A stretch of 64,000 nt of DNA from Dimorphilus gyrociliatus (Eukaryota; Annelida; Polychaeta; Dinophilidae), in contig CAJFCJ010000005.1 of assembly GCA_904063045.1 (NCBI GenBank), positions 4,296,689 through 4,360,688 of the forward strand, read 5' to 3'. The position numbers and the translations under genes were made by a program. Under the pieces are notes generated by a model that was not told the origin of the DNA, ran no database searches, and saw nothing but the letters and a program-made list of their open reading frames with translations. Numbering within the stretch: the first letter of the stretch is position 1; each line of letters begins with the position of its first letter. Below, one piece after another: positions 1 through 11,546 of this stretch.

Positions 1-412
1 ACCATCATCATCATCATCTTCTTCTTCTTCTTCTTCTTCCTCAGCTGTATCGTCAATATCTTACGTCTCTTGACTCTCTTTATACAAGTTTTAAGGTAAG
101 ATGTTACATTTTATATTGCAAGTTTTGATACTTAAATACTTACTACAAATAATATTTTAATTGTTAATACCCACACAAAAAAACGTTATTATGAATTAGA
201 GACGCGATTATTGTCTATTCACTGCGCTTTTAATGTTTATAATTCATCATCAAAATTATCATCATTTATCATCACATTTTGTGCATGACACCTTTACTTA
301 CTGTATTATATTCCCAAACCTACTCCATTCTTGTTCCCCTTACCCCTCCCATCCCCTCCCCCCCCCCCTTTCGGTAGAATCGATTGTCTAATTGCTCAAT
401 ATTATATATTAG

Positions 413-1223
413 CTGCTACTTGCTCCAAGGAAGACGATTGTGGAGATAACGCAGTTTGTCATAATGGAACTTGCATGTGTAATCACGGATTCTTCGGAGA
501 TGGAGTAATTTGTAAAGGTTCGTTTCTTTCATTTTTAATAGACATTTTGACGTTTGATCCTTTTTTAAAAATATTATTTATTAAAGAAAAGTATATTATC
601 AGAAGTAATAAAAGATCTATTCGTTTTCAGAGGCCTGCACCTGCCGTCTCAGAGGCGATCCTATACTTAGATCTTACGACGGAAATTACATCATCTTGTC
701 CGGTACAAACAAATATCAAATGACCAAGCATATCGACCCGAGAGACGAGTGTAGCTTCAACGTCGAAGTTAAAGCCGGACATCCTAAACACATTTTGGGC
801 ACAACTTACCCAAGATTCTTAGAAGTTATGGTCTACAGTATCGTTATTCACCTCGACCAACACGGTAGAGCTTACATTGGAGGTAGTTCTGGTACACAAA
901 TCCAATTGCCTAGCAACAACGTACTACATCCCGGTCTCAGAATTTACAAGTACAGAAACTACGTAATTGTCGATACCGACTGCGGACTTAGAGTAGGCTT
1001 TGATGGAGAAGGATTGAGATCAGTTGCTGTCATCGATGTTCCTCCAAGATACAAGGACAAGATGGTAGGATTATGCGGCGATTGCGATGGTAAATTGGAC
1101 GATCTTCGTACAGCAGAAGGAGTCCGCGTTGACCATAGAGCCGATAAGTTCGACCTAATCGCTAACAGCTTTAAGGTTGATGAATTTTCTGATAAGGACC
1201 TACCAGCAGAAACCCAGGCATAG
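413..1223 (+). CDS. 3' end of secreted EGF-like + von Willebrand factor type D protein (5' part missing)
   Basis: Two exons are visible: about 413-517 and 631-1223, joined in phase 1 (TGT AAA G | AG GCC TGC). The first encodes an EGF-like module with six cysteines, from TCSKEDDCG to GDGVICK. The second is a VWD domain: it opens with a CRLRGDPILRSYDG-type start and ends with the conserved GLCGDCDGKLDD calcium/disulphide signature. The stop is TAG at 1221-1223. There is no C8, TIL or other domain after the VWD, so the protein ends in it. VWD domains occur in extracellular proteins such as zonadhesin-like proteins, mucins and vitellogenins. The 5' end is unresolved: acceptors at 412 and at 377 (after a long C tract) both keep the frame open, and the rest of the gene lies to the left of the window. 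Domain call strong, gene identity unknown. Confidence 0.85.
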
Positions 1224-1645
1224 ATGAACTTTACAAAAGAATTGACATATAAACGTTTATTTTATCATTATATATATATATATATATATATAGTTTTTGC
1301 CTTTGTTCCCCTTCTTTCTCGTCTCTAAATTCTCACCTCTCTTCCCTAAATGTGAACACAAAATGAAATAATTATTATATTCATCTATAAATTTACTTGC
1401 AACTCATAAAAATTGAAATTATTCTTTGATTAAATAATTAATTAACTAATATCTCTCTCTCTAATGATGATGATGATAAGAAGAGAAGAAGAATTGATTT
1501 TTAAGAGAGTTTTATTTTCTCAACAATAAAAATAGTTAACAAATTATTAATATAAAAAATACATATGCAATTTATACTACTCGATAAAAACATGTACAGA
1601 TATACATATATATGCAAATTATAGTCCTCTTTTTGACTTTAAATA
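1224..1645. other. Intergenic, convergent 3' ends
   Basis: The stretch between the VWD gene and the forkhead gene holds a (TA)n run near 1270-1290, a short CT tract near 1450 and several A+T-rich segments. It is presumably the 3' UTRs of both genes. I see no further gene. Confidence 0.7.
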
Positions 1646-2737
1646 TCACGTATACGATTGATAATTGGCGTGTGCGGCCGAGGCGGCGTCCCCAATTGGT
1701 GTTGAATAATCAAAATATTGAGGTGGAAATCGGGTGGCCAACGCCCATGTTGCATTATTAGTATCGTGTGTTGGATAGAATGGATTGGGTAATGACGGAG
1801 GTAATGTTGGCGGTAGATTTGGAAAGTTTGGAGGTGGAACTGCGTAGGGTGAAAACCTTCCGTAATTCATTGGCATTGATTCGTATCGGTTACGGGGTGT
1901 AGATGTTAATGGAGCTGCCGGTTTCCGTCTTCTAACACGTTTAGCCGTATAACTTTTTGAAAAGTCGCCGTTCTTAAAATCCTCAATACAAGATGGATGC
2001 AACGCCCAATAGTGTCCTTTACCAGTCCTATGCTTATTCTGCTTTACAAAGCACGTATTTATAGACAAGTTATGCCTTATAGAGTTTCTCCAACCCTTCT
2101 CTTCGTTATTATAATATTCGTACTTGGTTTGAATGTAGTTGTATATATCATATAGTATTAACTTTTGCTCTGGGGCGTCTAATAGGGCTTCGGCTATTAA
2201 TCTTAGGTAGCTGTGGGGCGGTTTTTCAGTTGACCTATTACTTACTTCTTCTCTCGAAGAAGCTCCCTGATCGACTTGTAATCTCTTTTCTTCTCCGCTC
2301 GTACTAGATATACCACTTGATGAATTGTCCTTACTCTTATTATGAAAGTGATGATGATGAGGCTGATGGTGGGAATCGTCGTTAAGATCGTCGTGATGAA
2401 GGTGATGGTGGTGATGATGATGAAGATGGTGGTTCTCTTCCTCGTTCGCTTCGTTGTGAGCTTGAAGGGCAAAGGCACTTAGATCGATAGCGTTCGAACT
2501 TCCATTGGCCGACGCGTAACTATCCGTTCCGTAGCCGACCGAGTTGAGCGTCGATGAAAAATTAGCAGGAGATTCTTGCTGAGGTGGCGTTATCGCTTTA
2601 GGAGAATAAGGCGGCGAATATCGGTAATAAGACGACGACGTTGTCGAAGATACAGCCGTATTGGGAAAATATTGCAGGTCTTGACGATTTTCTTCCATAC
2701 TCGGAGGTTTATAGTGTAATGTAGAAGGTCGTTCCAT
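1646..2737 (-). CDS. foxQ2-like: Forkhead transcription factor, FoxQ2-like
   Basis: An intronless frame of 363 aa runs from ATG at 2737 to TGA at 1646-1648. The open frame continues upstream only to a TTG, so the first ATG was chosen. The forkhead (winged helix) domain spans residues 172-271: EKPPHSYLRLIAEAL, the recognition helix WRNSIRHNLSINTCF, then GKGHYWALHP. The stretch HPSCIEDFKNGDF followed by a basic KRVRRRKP tail resembles FoxQ2 proteins; this subfamily call is from memory. Residues 103-132 are a histidine-rich tract, flanked by acidic and serine-rich disorder. The C-terminus is proline-rich. FoxQ2 genes act in apical/anterior patterning in many invertebrates. Several forkhead residues are unusual (SYLRLIAEALLDAPEQ), so it may be one of the divergent FoxQ2 paralogues found in spiralians. 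Confidence 0.85.
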   Translation of the reverse strand: MERPSTLHYKPPSMEENRQDLQYFPNTAVSSTTSSSYYRYSPPYSPKAITPPQQESPANFSSTLNSVGYGTDSYASANGSSNAIDLSAFALQAHNEANEEENHHLHHHHHHHLHHDDLNDDSHHQPHHHHFHNKSKDNSSSGISSTSGEEKRLQVDQGASSREEVSNRSTEKPPHSYLRLIAEALLDAPEQKLILYDIYNYIQTKYEYYNNEEKGWRNSIRHNLSINTCFVKQNKHRTGKGHYWALHPSCIEDFKNGDFSKSYTAKRVRRRKPAAPLTSTPRNRYESMPMNYGRFSPYAVPPPNFPNLPPTLPPSLPNPFYPTHDTNNATWALATRFPPQYFDYSTPIGDAASAAHANYQSYT

Positions 2738-3385
2738 ACTCGATAAGATTCCGAGATTGAATGTGATAATTGTAAACTGTTCATCTTGTTTTAAACCTGT
2801 CAAATCGTACTCAAAAGCGTTTAAATCGTGCTTCGTTTACCATTTTCTTCAATTGATAGTGTCAAACGCTTTCGTTCGACTCTGACATGAAATCGCCGCC
2901 TCTCATTGTATAGGCCTTTAACGACGGAACGCTGCGCTTTATTTAATGAACGTTTACGCAATGTATATAAAAGAATCAAACGCCGTTACCGCAAAAAAAG
3001 AGACGAGTAAAGTAAACATTAATTAGTGAAATGAGCTGCGAAAAGAAATAGAAAGATTTCTTCATAAGGCAAAATAACTAATAAATATTGCAATAGAAAG
3101 GGATAGAGATAGAGATGGGTGGAAAGGCGGAGACAACCAAAATTGGTGAATAGGGACCGACAATGTAAAGATTAAAAACGGATAGGTTGCATTGTATCAA
3201 AACCACGTGAAATATACGTCTTTATATATTAAAAAAGAGCGGTCTCTTGTCGTTATTGGCTGATCATTGCGCATAGTGCGTCACTTCTGTGTAGCGTCTA
3301 ATCTATTATGTATGAGTTTAGCTCATCATAAGCGCACCGACTGCGGACGGAACGCTCATTCCTCCCCTAGCACTACAGAAGGAAA
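2738..3385. promoter_or_regulatory. Divergent promoter region between forkhead and CUB genes
   Basis: About 650 bp separate the two divergent start codons. A TATA-like TATATAAAAG at 2964-2973 faces the CUB gene but lies about 420 bp before its ATG, which would imply a long 5' UTR. An inverted CCAAT motif (ATTGG) occurs near 3257. There is no coding signal. Promoter function is inferred from position only. Confidence 0.4.
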
Positions 3386-6088
3386 ATGTATTGCCTAGTA
3401 AAAACTTTGGTCGTGTTATCTCTAATTCAGTTCGGAGGTAAGTGACCTATTATGGGTATTATTCTTCTTAATCTTTATTCTTTTCTTGTTCTTTCTTTGT
3501 TTTCCTTTCGCTTAAAATCTATCTTGAACGCAAAGGCGTAAACTCAATTGTAACTAATTTTTGGAAAGAGGGAGAAAGAGAGAAAGAGAGAAAGTAAAAG
3601 AGTTTATTAGGTTTTGTTCTATCGAATTTGTGTTATACAACTATAAAAGAATAAGGGAAAAAATTATTGCCTAGTTGCGGTCGTAAAAGTCTATAGTAAA
3701 CTTATCAATTATCTTACAAAGGGAAGAAGGAACTAACTCAACAAACTTGAAGAGAGAAGGAGGAGGAGGAGGGTAGAAAAAGAAAGAGAAACTCAGAGTA
3801 TACGTAGACAGAGAGAGAGGGAGGGGGGAATAGGAAAAAAGGAAGAAAAGAAAGAAACAGACGTCGATGAGATATGATTAAGCTGGTGATCGTCGTATAT
3901 AGAGTATATAGATTTTAAGAGAATGAGAATATGGCGTGTCAAGTTGTATAGTCTTTTTATTAAGAAGAATCTTGTAATACTTGAGTTTCTTAGGGAATAA
4001 GAAAACGGCTGACAAACCATTTCCGACTTTTTCAATTGAAGAGATAAGAAATAAAGAAATAACGACAATAATAAGATAAAAGAAAAAAAAGAGTAGTCAA
4101 TTCTCTTACTCTTTCCCTATTTCTTTATTAACTCTATTATAAAAAGTTTATTTATTAGTATTCCTCCTTTCCTTTAATGGACTGACGTCGATTTTCAAAC
4201 CTATGGCGTCTCCTTTCTCTGTCTTTTTAATGTTAATCTAATAAGATACGATCGTGAATTGAATAGCCTGCTGGCTAGGTGGTCTTTGTAACCAATGCAT
4301 GAAAAAAGACCCAAAGTGAGAAGAGTAGTAATAAAGAGATGGAATGTTCAAAAGAAAGGGAATTTACGAACAAACTCCAATGAATATATTCAACTAGTTT
4401 TGAATCTATCAATCTAGACTGTCCGGAAGAGATATACAGTATATAATATATATACAAACAAGTATTAAAAGATTACTGAAAGATTATAAATTTGTGATTT
4501 GTAACTTTTGAAAGAGGTTTATTATCCTCTTCAAAGAAGGAATTCAAATGAATTTGATCGATTGTCATATTAATGATAAATGTATGCTTTAGGCATTTAA
4601 AACAATTGAGTGGAAATTGATTTCATTTAGGCCTAGAACATTGTAAAAGCTACCTCATCAAAATTTGACTAGCTGTCTCGCTCAATTTACAGTCTGTACA
4701 AACTCGTGAAATTGCTTTAGCCCTTACGAAAGTAGGCAAAAGCCACTTAAAATTGTTACGGAACAAGTGAAAAACCAGTCTACTCAGTGTCAAAGTTACA
4801 TTAACAAACCTCTCTTTTTTTATTAAACAGTACTAAGTATCGCTAGTTATGTATTATCTTGTTTGTCGCAGTATACCTTGTTATTTTTTGTTTTGTTTTC
4901 TATTGGTAATTCATTATTTATGTTTTTTTCCTTTCGCTTCTCCCTAAACACCCTCTCTCTGTCTCTGTCCCTTCCCTATCTTTATTCCCCCTCTTCCCCC
5001 CCTCTCTCTCTCTCCCAACTTCTAGCAAAACTGTTAATCTCTCTTCCACTCTCTGTAGACCGTTATTTATGTATTAGTACAAATTTTAACACCGAGTGCA
5101 GCTTACAAAATGATTGAAAATTATTAATCGAATCGATAGATTATTATTACTTAATAAATTAAATCTATAATTTACTTAATGAGTACGGTCAAGTTTAAAA
5201 GAGTCGCTGTAAACAAGAAGAAATCTCCGAAGGGCAAAAGGCCTATTGAGATGCAAAAGAGGCAATGTGATCTAGTCTCTTTATATATTTTATGCATAAA
5301 TATATCTATTATCCATCGTCCTAAATTCCTCGTTTACCTCCCTCCTCCTTCGTTCTTCTCTCATTCTCTCTATCTGTGCTCCTCCTTCCCCCTCCCCACC
5401 TCTGACTTTCTTCATGGGGTTCTCAGCCGATTGACTTCGCTTTTAAGTATCTGCTTGATGACGTTAAGAACATTACTCTTTCTTCATTTGCTAAGCGTAA
5501 CTATATTTACGTAATGACTGCTCAATAGCCTCTTCAAAGACGAGAGCTAACTGTAGCAAGCATTCGTTAGGGGGCGCTCCCAAAGCTACCTGTTGATTTA
5601 AGCGGGACTGGATAGATTTAAAAGAAGAGTTATAAAGTTTATAACGATATAAAAGAGATAGAGAAGAAGAATAAGAAGAAAGAAAGAAAGAATAGAAAAT
5701 GAAAATGAAGAATAGTTAAATGAAAGGAAAGGTGTGAATTGATGAGAAATATAGACATGTATATATCTACACCTATACACGTTTAAATATATATATAGTA
5801 TGTTTTCTTTTACTAGGAATACTTATAATAAATAATTTAAGCTGTTGTTCGTAAAAGGGTGAGATGCATTTATATTATTTATCGGATTTAACTCCCACGG
5901 TAACTTGGCAAATTATGTTGGTTGTATGGGTTTTTACGTCGTTTTTTTCTATTAGGACCAAAATCTTGATTGGTTGGCTAACGATAAGAAAGGGGGAATG
6001 AGTGAAAAGAGAAAATTGTAGAAGGAAAATTACAGATAATTCACAATTAAGAATTATCTTTTATTTCTTTTCTCTCTTCCTTTCTCTC

Positions 6089-6119
<31 letters not shown>

Positions 6120-6425
6120 ATTATTGAGGACAACCTTCTAACACCATTACCACAAACTTTTTATTGCTAGTACTACTATTAGAATTTGTCGGTGTCGTCT
6201 CACTCGCGTATAAAACTAATTATATTAGCTAATAAACAACACGTGTCCTCTCTATTCTATTCTAATTGAAATACGATGTATATGCTAATTAGTCTAAAAG
6301 GTTTTTATGTAGAGTCATGTTAACTGTAAGAATATTTGTTTAACAATTCACAAGCTAATCAATTCTCTATGGACCAATTGCAAATCGCCCTACTATATAG
6401 TTAAATTGATGCCTTTCCAACATTC

Positions 6426-6456
<31 letters not shown>

Positions 6457-9400
6457 AACACTTTCTTTCGTAGAATAAAAATGTCCCCTGTTTGACATTT
6501 AAAAAGAGCTTCTGTTCAAACTCCGTTATTGATTGTTTACCAATAATTAATCATGTTTCTCTTTTGCATTTCTACAGAATTCAAGTCGGAATCCGGGAGA
6601 AGAGGAAAACTAGGCTTACCTCCTGAATTAGGTATCTTTATAAATTCTTAATCAAAATGTATAAGACGGAAATGTCAAACAAGCTTATAGGCTGAAAGAG
6701 TAAAGTGAGAAATGGCAACAAATTATCCTGTTACTTTATCAATAGAGCAGGAAAAACCGCTTTAATAAAAGGTATCCCTGCCAAACACAAAAAAATGATT
6801 CATTGTTAGGGCGCAATGAGGCAGATATTGGTGGCATTTGCATTTCTATAGCTTTTATCCTGCCGCTTCTTGTTTGTACTGGTTTTTATACTAAATTATT
6901 TTCTGTTGGCTTTATAATCATTATGCACGCAAACTATGCAACGTCGTCAATTAGAGACGATTAATAATTTTTGCCTTCTATTCATTCGTCTTCAACCGCC
7001 GCCAGCAACTGAACCTCTTATATCTCGCCCCTAAAGCATAGTTACGCAAATTTTACTACTATCATTCTTATTAATGTCATTGTGCTAAGTCGACATTACC
7101 TTTTTGTCTAGTGTTTGGTAGAGAGCACTGACAGATAGCATCTTGTTTTATGAATACTCTTAATGCGAAGATAAAGGCTTTGTCTTCTTATCACTTCCTG
7201 CCGTCGTTTCGCTTTATACAGTATATACACCCACTCCGCCCCTTCTCATAATCCACTCCTCGTATAATTTCAAATTCTTCAAAACACCTACTTATTTTTC
7301 TATTATCTTTTGCAGACTACTGCAATTTTACACTTACGCGAGACATGATTGTCGACAAGAGTATCATCATCGAATCCCCGAAAGGATCTTTTTCGGGTTT
7401 TAGACCTAATTTCTGTTATATTAAAATTGACGACTACGACTTTAAAGTGAGAGAGGAGAGCGTTGTAACAGTAGAGGTTTTATCGTTGAATACAGGCAGT
7501 TTTAATAAGAGACAGAGCAGGTAAGGAAGGAGAAGAATAGAAAGAATAAGAGAGAGAGAGAGAGAGAGGAGAAGGACCAGTAATATTTAAAACTAATAAG
7601 ATTAATTAAGAAAGAAAAAGAAGAAAGAGCATCTTTTCTTCCTCCCTCTCCCTCCTCCGTCTTTCTACTATTCATATTAATAAGAAGGGAAAAAAAGGGT
7701 AATGCTTTAAATTCTTTGTGCTCAAAACGCAGCTGCAACGGAGGTTTCTTAAGGATTAAAGAAAAATACGATCGGTTATACGACAACAGCATCTTACCAC
7801 CAACGGAACTTTGCGGTTCAATAGGAAATAACGGTAAAGTTGTCTGGAATAGAAACTATATAAATATATATATTTAAGTATTTATTTAAATATTTAATGG
7901 GTTAAAAAGAAACGGGAACTGTCAAGAGACAAATTCGGTTAAATGGGCTTATCGAGTTTCAAGTGGATCACGGACGTAGCCATACCCACTACAAGTTAAA
8001 GATTAGCTTCGTCGATAAAACACAACCGGACGAACAGTATCCTGTCGGATCTTTACTTAGATCCAGTTGGTCTCTTAAGGATTTCAGTAAGTCGATCAAT
8101 GGAGGTTTTCTCTTCTCTTTTCTTTTTTACGTAATTCAATCAATTAATAATGTCTACTTTGTCCGTAATAGAATGTAATTGGTTCGTGGAATTTGATGGA
8201 AGTAAAACGCAACAGTTTTTCCTAACATCTCCGGGTTGGCCCGGGATCTATCCTCCAAATACAACTTGCCATTATACTCTCGAAGCCATCAATAAAGATT
8301 CAACATCCTCCAGACTCGAATTCAATTTTAGTCCTCACGCCCTTCCCGGTGAAAGACTCAAGTTGGACATTCATAAATCGTGAGCGCTGACTAGTGTGAA
8401 ATAGCCCCTTCATTCCTTTGTTTATTTTCAATAGGAGAAATTGCGAGGAAGACTACTTGGAGATTTACGACGGACCAACGTCTAATTCACCTAGAATAGG
8501 AAGATTTTGCGGTCATGACGGCGAGAAAATCATTTCTTCCGGTTCGATACTCTTTCTAGTCTTTCGTTCTGGATCCGGTAGTTCACCTTGGCATTATCAA
8601 GGATTTAAGGGCAAAGTAATGCCCAGATTTGGAAGTAAGTTGTATTTTTGTTATATAAACGAACGATAGGTGGATAATCTTCTCTTTCTTGTTTAGTCTC
8701 TAGCGAAAGAGGCGTAAGGGAGAGTGGAACTTGTAATTGGAAATTTAGACCCGACTATGACGAAGATTTGGATAAATTTTCGGAATCGGAACACGACGAT
8801 TTCTACTTTGGTGTTCACATTCCAGATTATTACATTGCCAAGGACACAAGATGTAAATACGAATTTGAGGTTCCCTCTCACTACAACGTTAGCATCCAAG
8901 TGAAGCGAGTGCCAGGTCGAAGGTTTGTTGACCTTTGTAAGATGAGAGTTATTAATGCTTTTAATATAATATTATCCTCTATTTATGATTCATTTAGGAA
9001 TTGCGTTGATCGTATTCTCTTTTACGACGAATCTCCAAAACCCATTAAAAATATCTCAGCTTGTCCTCCATTTCAGTCGGTAATAAATCCTAATTCCCTT
9101 AATTAACCTTATCTATTCGTTCTTTCATTCTTTCTATCTATCTTAGCGAAAGCACGGACGAAAAAGTTTCAAATTCGTTCAGCCGAAACCATGGATACCC
9201 AAATCAAAACATCCCTATCTAACCTACGAACATCCCAGTGGTCAAATATCCAATAGTAATCCCGTATGGATCAAGTATAAATTTCTATTAAATAAAAACC
9301 AGTACATTAGGACTACAACTACGACTACAAAGAGACCACCGACAAAGTACAAAGGGAATAAGACAAAGGGCGGAAGTAAGGAGGAGTTTTCTTGATAATA

Positions 9401-9577
9401 AATATTTTCTCTAAAATTCTATATCTTCTTTTAGAAGTAATGAAGAATACGAGAAGAAATAGAAAAAATAAATCCCAAGCGGCAAATAACCGGCAATCTA
9501 CATGCTCGATCCTTCTCTCTTCCTTAGCATTATTCATAATGTTCAATAATCATTTCTCTTTATCTTTCTATACTTGA
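3386..9577 (+). CDS. Multi-CUB-domain secreted or membrane-anchored protein
   Basis: Eleven coding exons keep one frame: 3386-3437, 6578-6631, 7316-7520, 7733-7833, 7910-8086, 8172-8379, 8435-8634, 8697-8922, 8998-9079, 9147-9375 and 9438-9577. They total 1674 nt, 557 aa. Exon 1 encodes a signal peptide (MYCLVKTLVVLSLIQFG). Three CUB or CUB-like modules follow. The first starts at YCNFTL (exons 3-5). The second and clearest starts at KCNWFVEFDG and contains SPGWPGIYPPNTTC, DYLEIYDGPTS and GFKGKV (exons 6-7). The third starts at GTCNWKFRPDYD (exons 8-9). A Thr/Lys-rich linker then leads to a hydrophobic C-terminus (SILLSSLALFIMF), which suggests a GPI signal or a terminal membrane segment. CUB proteins act extracellularly in adhesion, receptor clustering or proteolysis. 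I see no protease or LDLa module. The last acceptor (TTTTAGAAG) is chosen by phase; the first AG would give an immediate stop. Confidence 0.85.
3438..6577 (+). other. Large first intron of the CUB gene
   Basis: This 3.1 kb intron contrasts with the other introns of the same gene (54-684 bp). It contains (GA)n and (CT)n microsatellites, for example near 3560-3600, 6083-6118 and 6427-6455, and no coding signal I can support. Open frames inside it are low-complexity. Confidence 0.75.
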
Positions 9578-11546
9578 ATTTTAAAATTCTTGAACAAATA
9601 TTTCTTTTTCTGCCTTTAAAGATGTTTATCCTTTATGTTCTTTTGTTTGTTAGTTTGTTTGTTTGTTTGTTTATTTATTTTCCTCTTATTACGTTAGACG
9701 ACTGGAAGGGATGGATGAGAATATGGATGGACGGATAGAAGGAGAGATGGACTGATTAATTGTACAAAGTTTAACTATATAGATGCTATTGACAATAACG
9801 TTGAAATGACCCAAAAAAGACCCGAATGTATTTTATAGTTATATATACAGTGTATATAAACTGTATACTAATATAATCAGTTTGTTAAATGTCTATTACG
9901 CTATACATTTTGACTTTGTTTTTTATTTTCAACACAAAAAAAACTAATAAACTTTTTGTTGGAAAAGAGAAAAAGTTTTTATCTATATCTTTCCTTCTCA
10001 TTCTTTCTCTAATAGCAGGGAAGAGAAAGAGAGAGAGAGAGAGCTGTAAAAGTATTCCTGAATAACTACATATGTCCTAATAGATATATTGTATGATTTC
10101 GCAGGCTTTATTGACTTTATATGTTCTAGTATTGATAGTATACACTTATAAATGAGTTAGCAGTTGTAAAGTATTGCATATGGAAGAGTGTATACTAACT
10201 GTAAATAATATATATATAGCATATATATATATATAAATAAATTTTCAATAGTATTGTATAGAAAGGTCGAGTGGAACAAATATATACATGTTCATTGGAG
10301 TATATAGCATACATTCTTATGTGAGAGTATGTATTGAAGAAATCTGATCAACAAATCGCATGTTCTCTCAAAACTTTCCTACTCAAATAGACAAAATACT
10401 CTAATTGTTCCAGCTGATTAAATGTTTGTTTCTCTCTTTAAAAGTAGCAATAAATCAGTCAAGTACCTTTATCGTCATCATCGCCATTATCTACATTAGA
10501 AATCTGTGAGTTAAAGAGCCATTGCAGTTGGGGGGAAAAAAGGTGTAAATGCTTTAAATTGACATTTCCAGATGGCACACTTTAAGAAGCATATTGGAAG
10601 AGTGATACCGGAAAATCCTTAAACCACCTCTACACCCTCTCCAGATTTGGCTATATATGACAATTAGTTGCGCTATATAATAGGTAACAAGAGTAGAGGA
10701 TACAACTAACAAGTTGTAACAGTTGTTACAACAGTAATGGGACTACTGAAATTTGTAACACTATTATAGATATAGAGTATATTTGCTACTGCTATTGTGA
10801 TTACTCAATGATGGTGGTTATCAGAAGCAAAAAGGTGTAAAATATTATATTTTGAAAGAGACAGCACAGTAAAATTAATGCATAAAATTCAAAAAGGCAC
10901 AGCGTTTTCATGCAAAGACTTGGAGGGAAAAAGTTTAAGGAATTAGAGAAGAAAGTTCAAAACAAAACAGCCGTTAAGTTTCTCTTTCTTCCCTTCCCTT
11001 TCCTCTTCCTTTTCTTTCTGCTCCTCCTCTTCGTGGTTTTGTTCCAATTGCATTTCTGTGTCTTCTCTTTCGCGTGGAAGATGGAAAGAGAGAGAAAGCG
11101 AGATGAGTGAGAGAAAAAGAAGAGAAGAGAGAAAGAGGAAGAGGAAGAGAGCGAGAGAGATAGAGATAGAGAGATAAAGAAATGATAAAGTGAAGAACAG
11201 AGAGGAGAAAAAACAAATAAATAAACATAAACATATTCCTATTACAGTATACTGTATAGAAGGGAAATAAAAGCTTATACGACTGTTATTTGTGTATATA
11301 ACAGCGTATTATCATTGTTTGCATATAGTCTTATAGTGTAAATATATATATATATATATATATATATTGTATATACTGCATAGTGTACAGTGTATAGTGT
11401 ATATTATAATAGATAATAAATAAGGTACTTAAGATATAAAGATATATATATATATATATACACCCTGGATACAGTACACAGTATATAAGAAAGATATAGA
11501 GATAGGGAAAGATATCGGGAGAGAAAATGTGATGGCGTTTAATCTT
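9578..11546. other. Intergenic, repeats only
   Basis: It contains a (TTTG)n run near 9644-9680, (GA)n near 10030-10042, polypurine stretches near 11080-11180 and several (TA)n runs (about 10206-10236, 11343-11366, 11442-11460). I see no splice-bounded exon. Open frames here are translations of simple repeats. Confidence 0.65.

Noticed and set aside
45-95. Possible upstream exon of the VWD gene (LYRQYLTSLDSLYTSFK) with good acceptor and donor
   Set aside because: It ends in phase 0, whereas both candidate acceptors of the next exon (412, 377) need a different phase. No bridging exon found, so not annotated.
331-412. Pro-rich extension of the first exon frame
   Set aside because: Starts at TTG and runs through a C tract and two splice acceptors; this is intron read-through.
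5179-5514. 111-aa frame in the CUB first intron
   Set aside because: No homology signal, T/C-rich low complexity, and no splice sites that fit the CUB frame.
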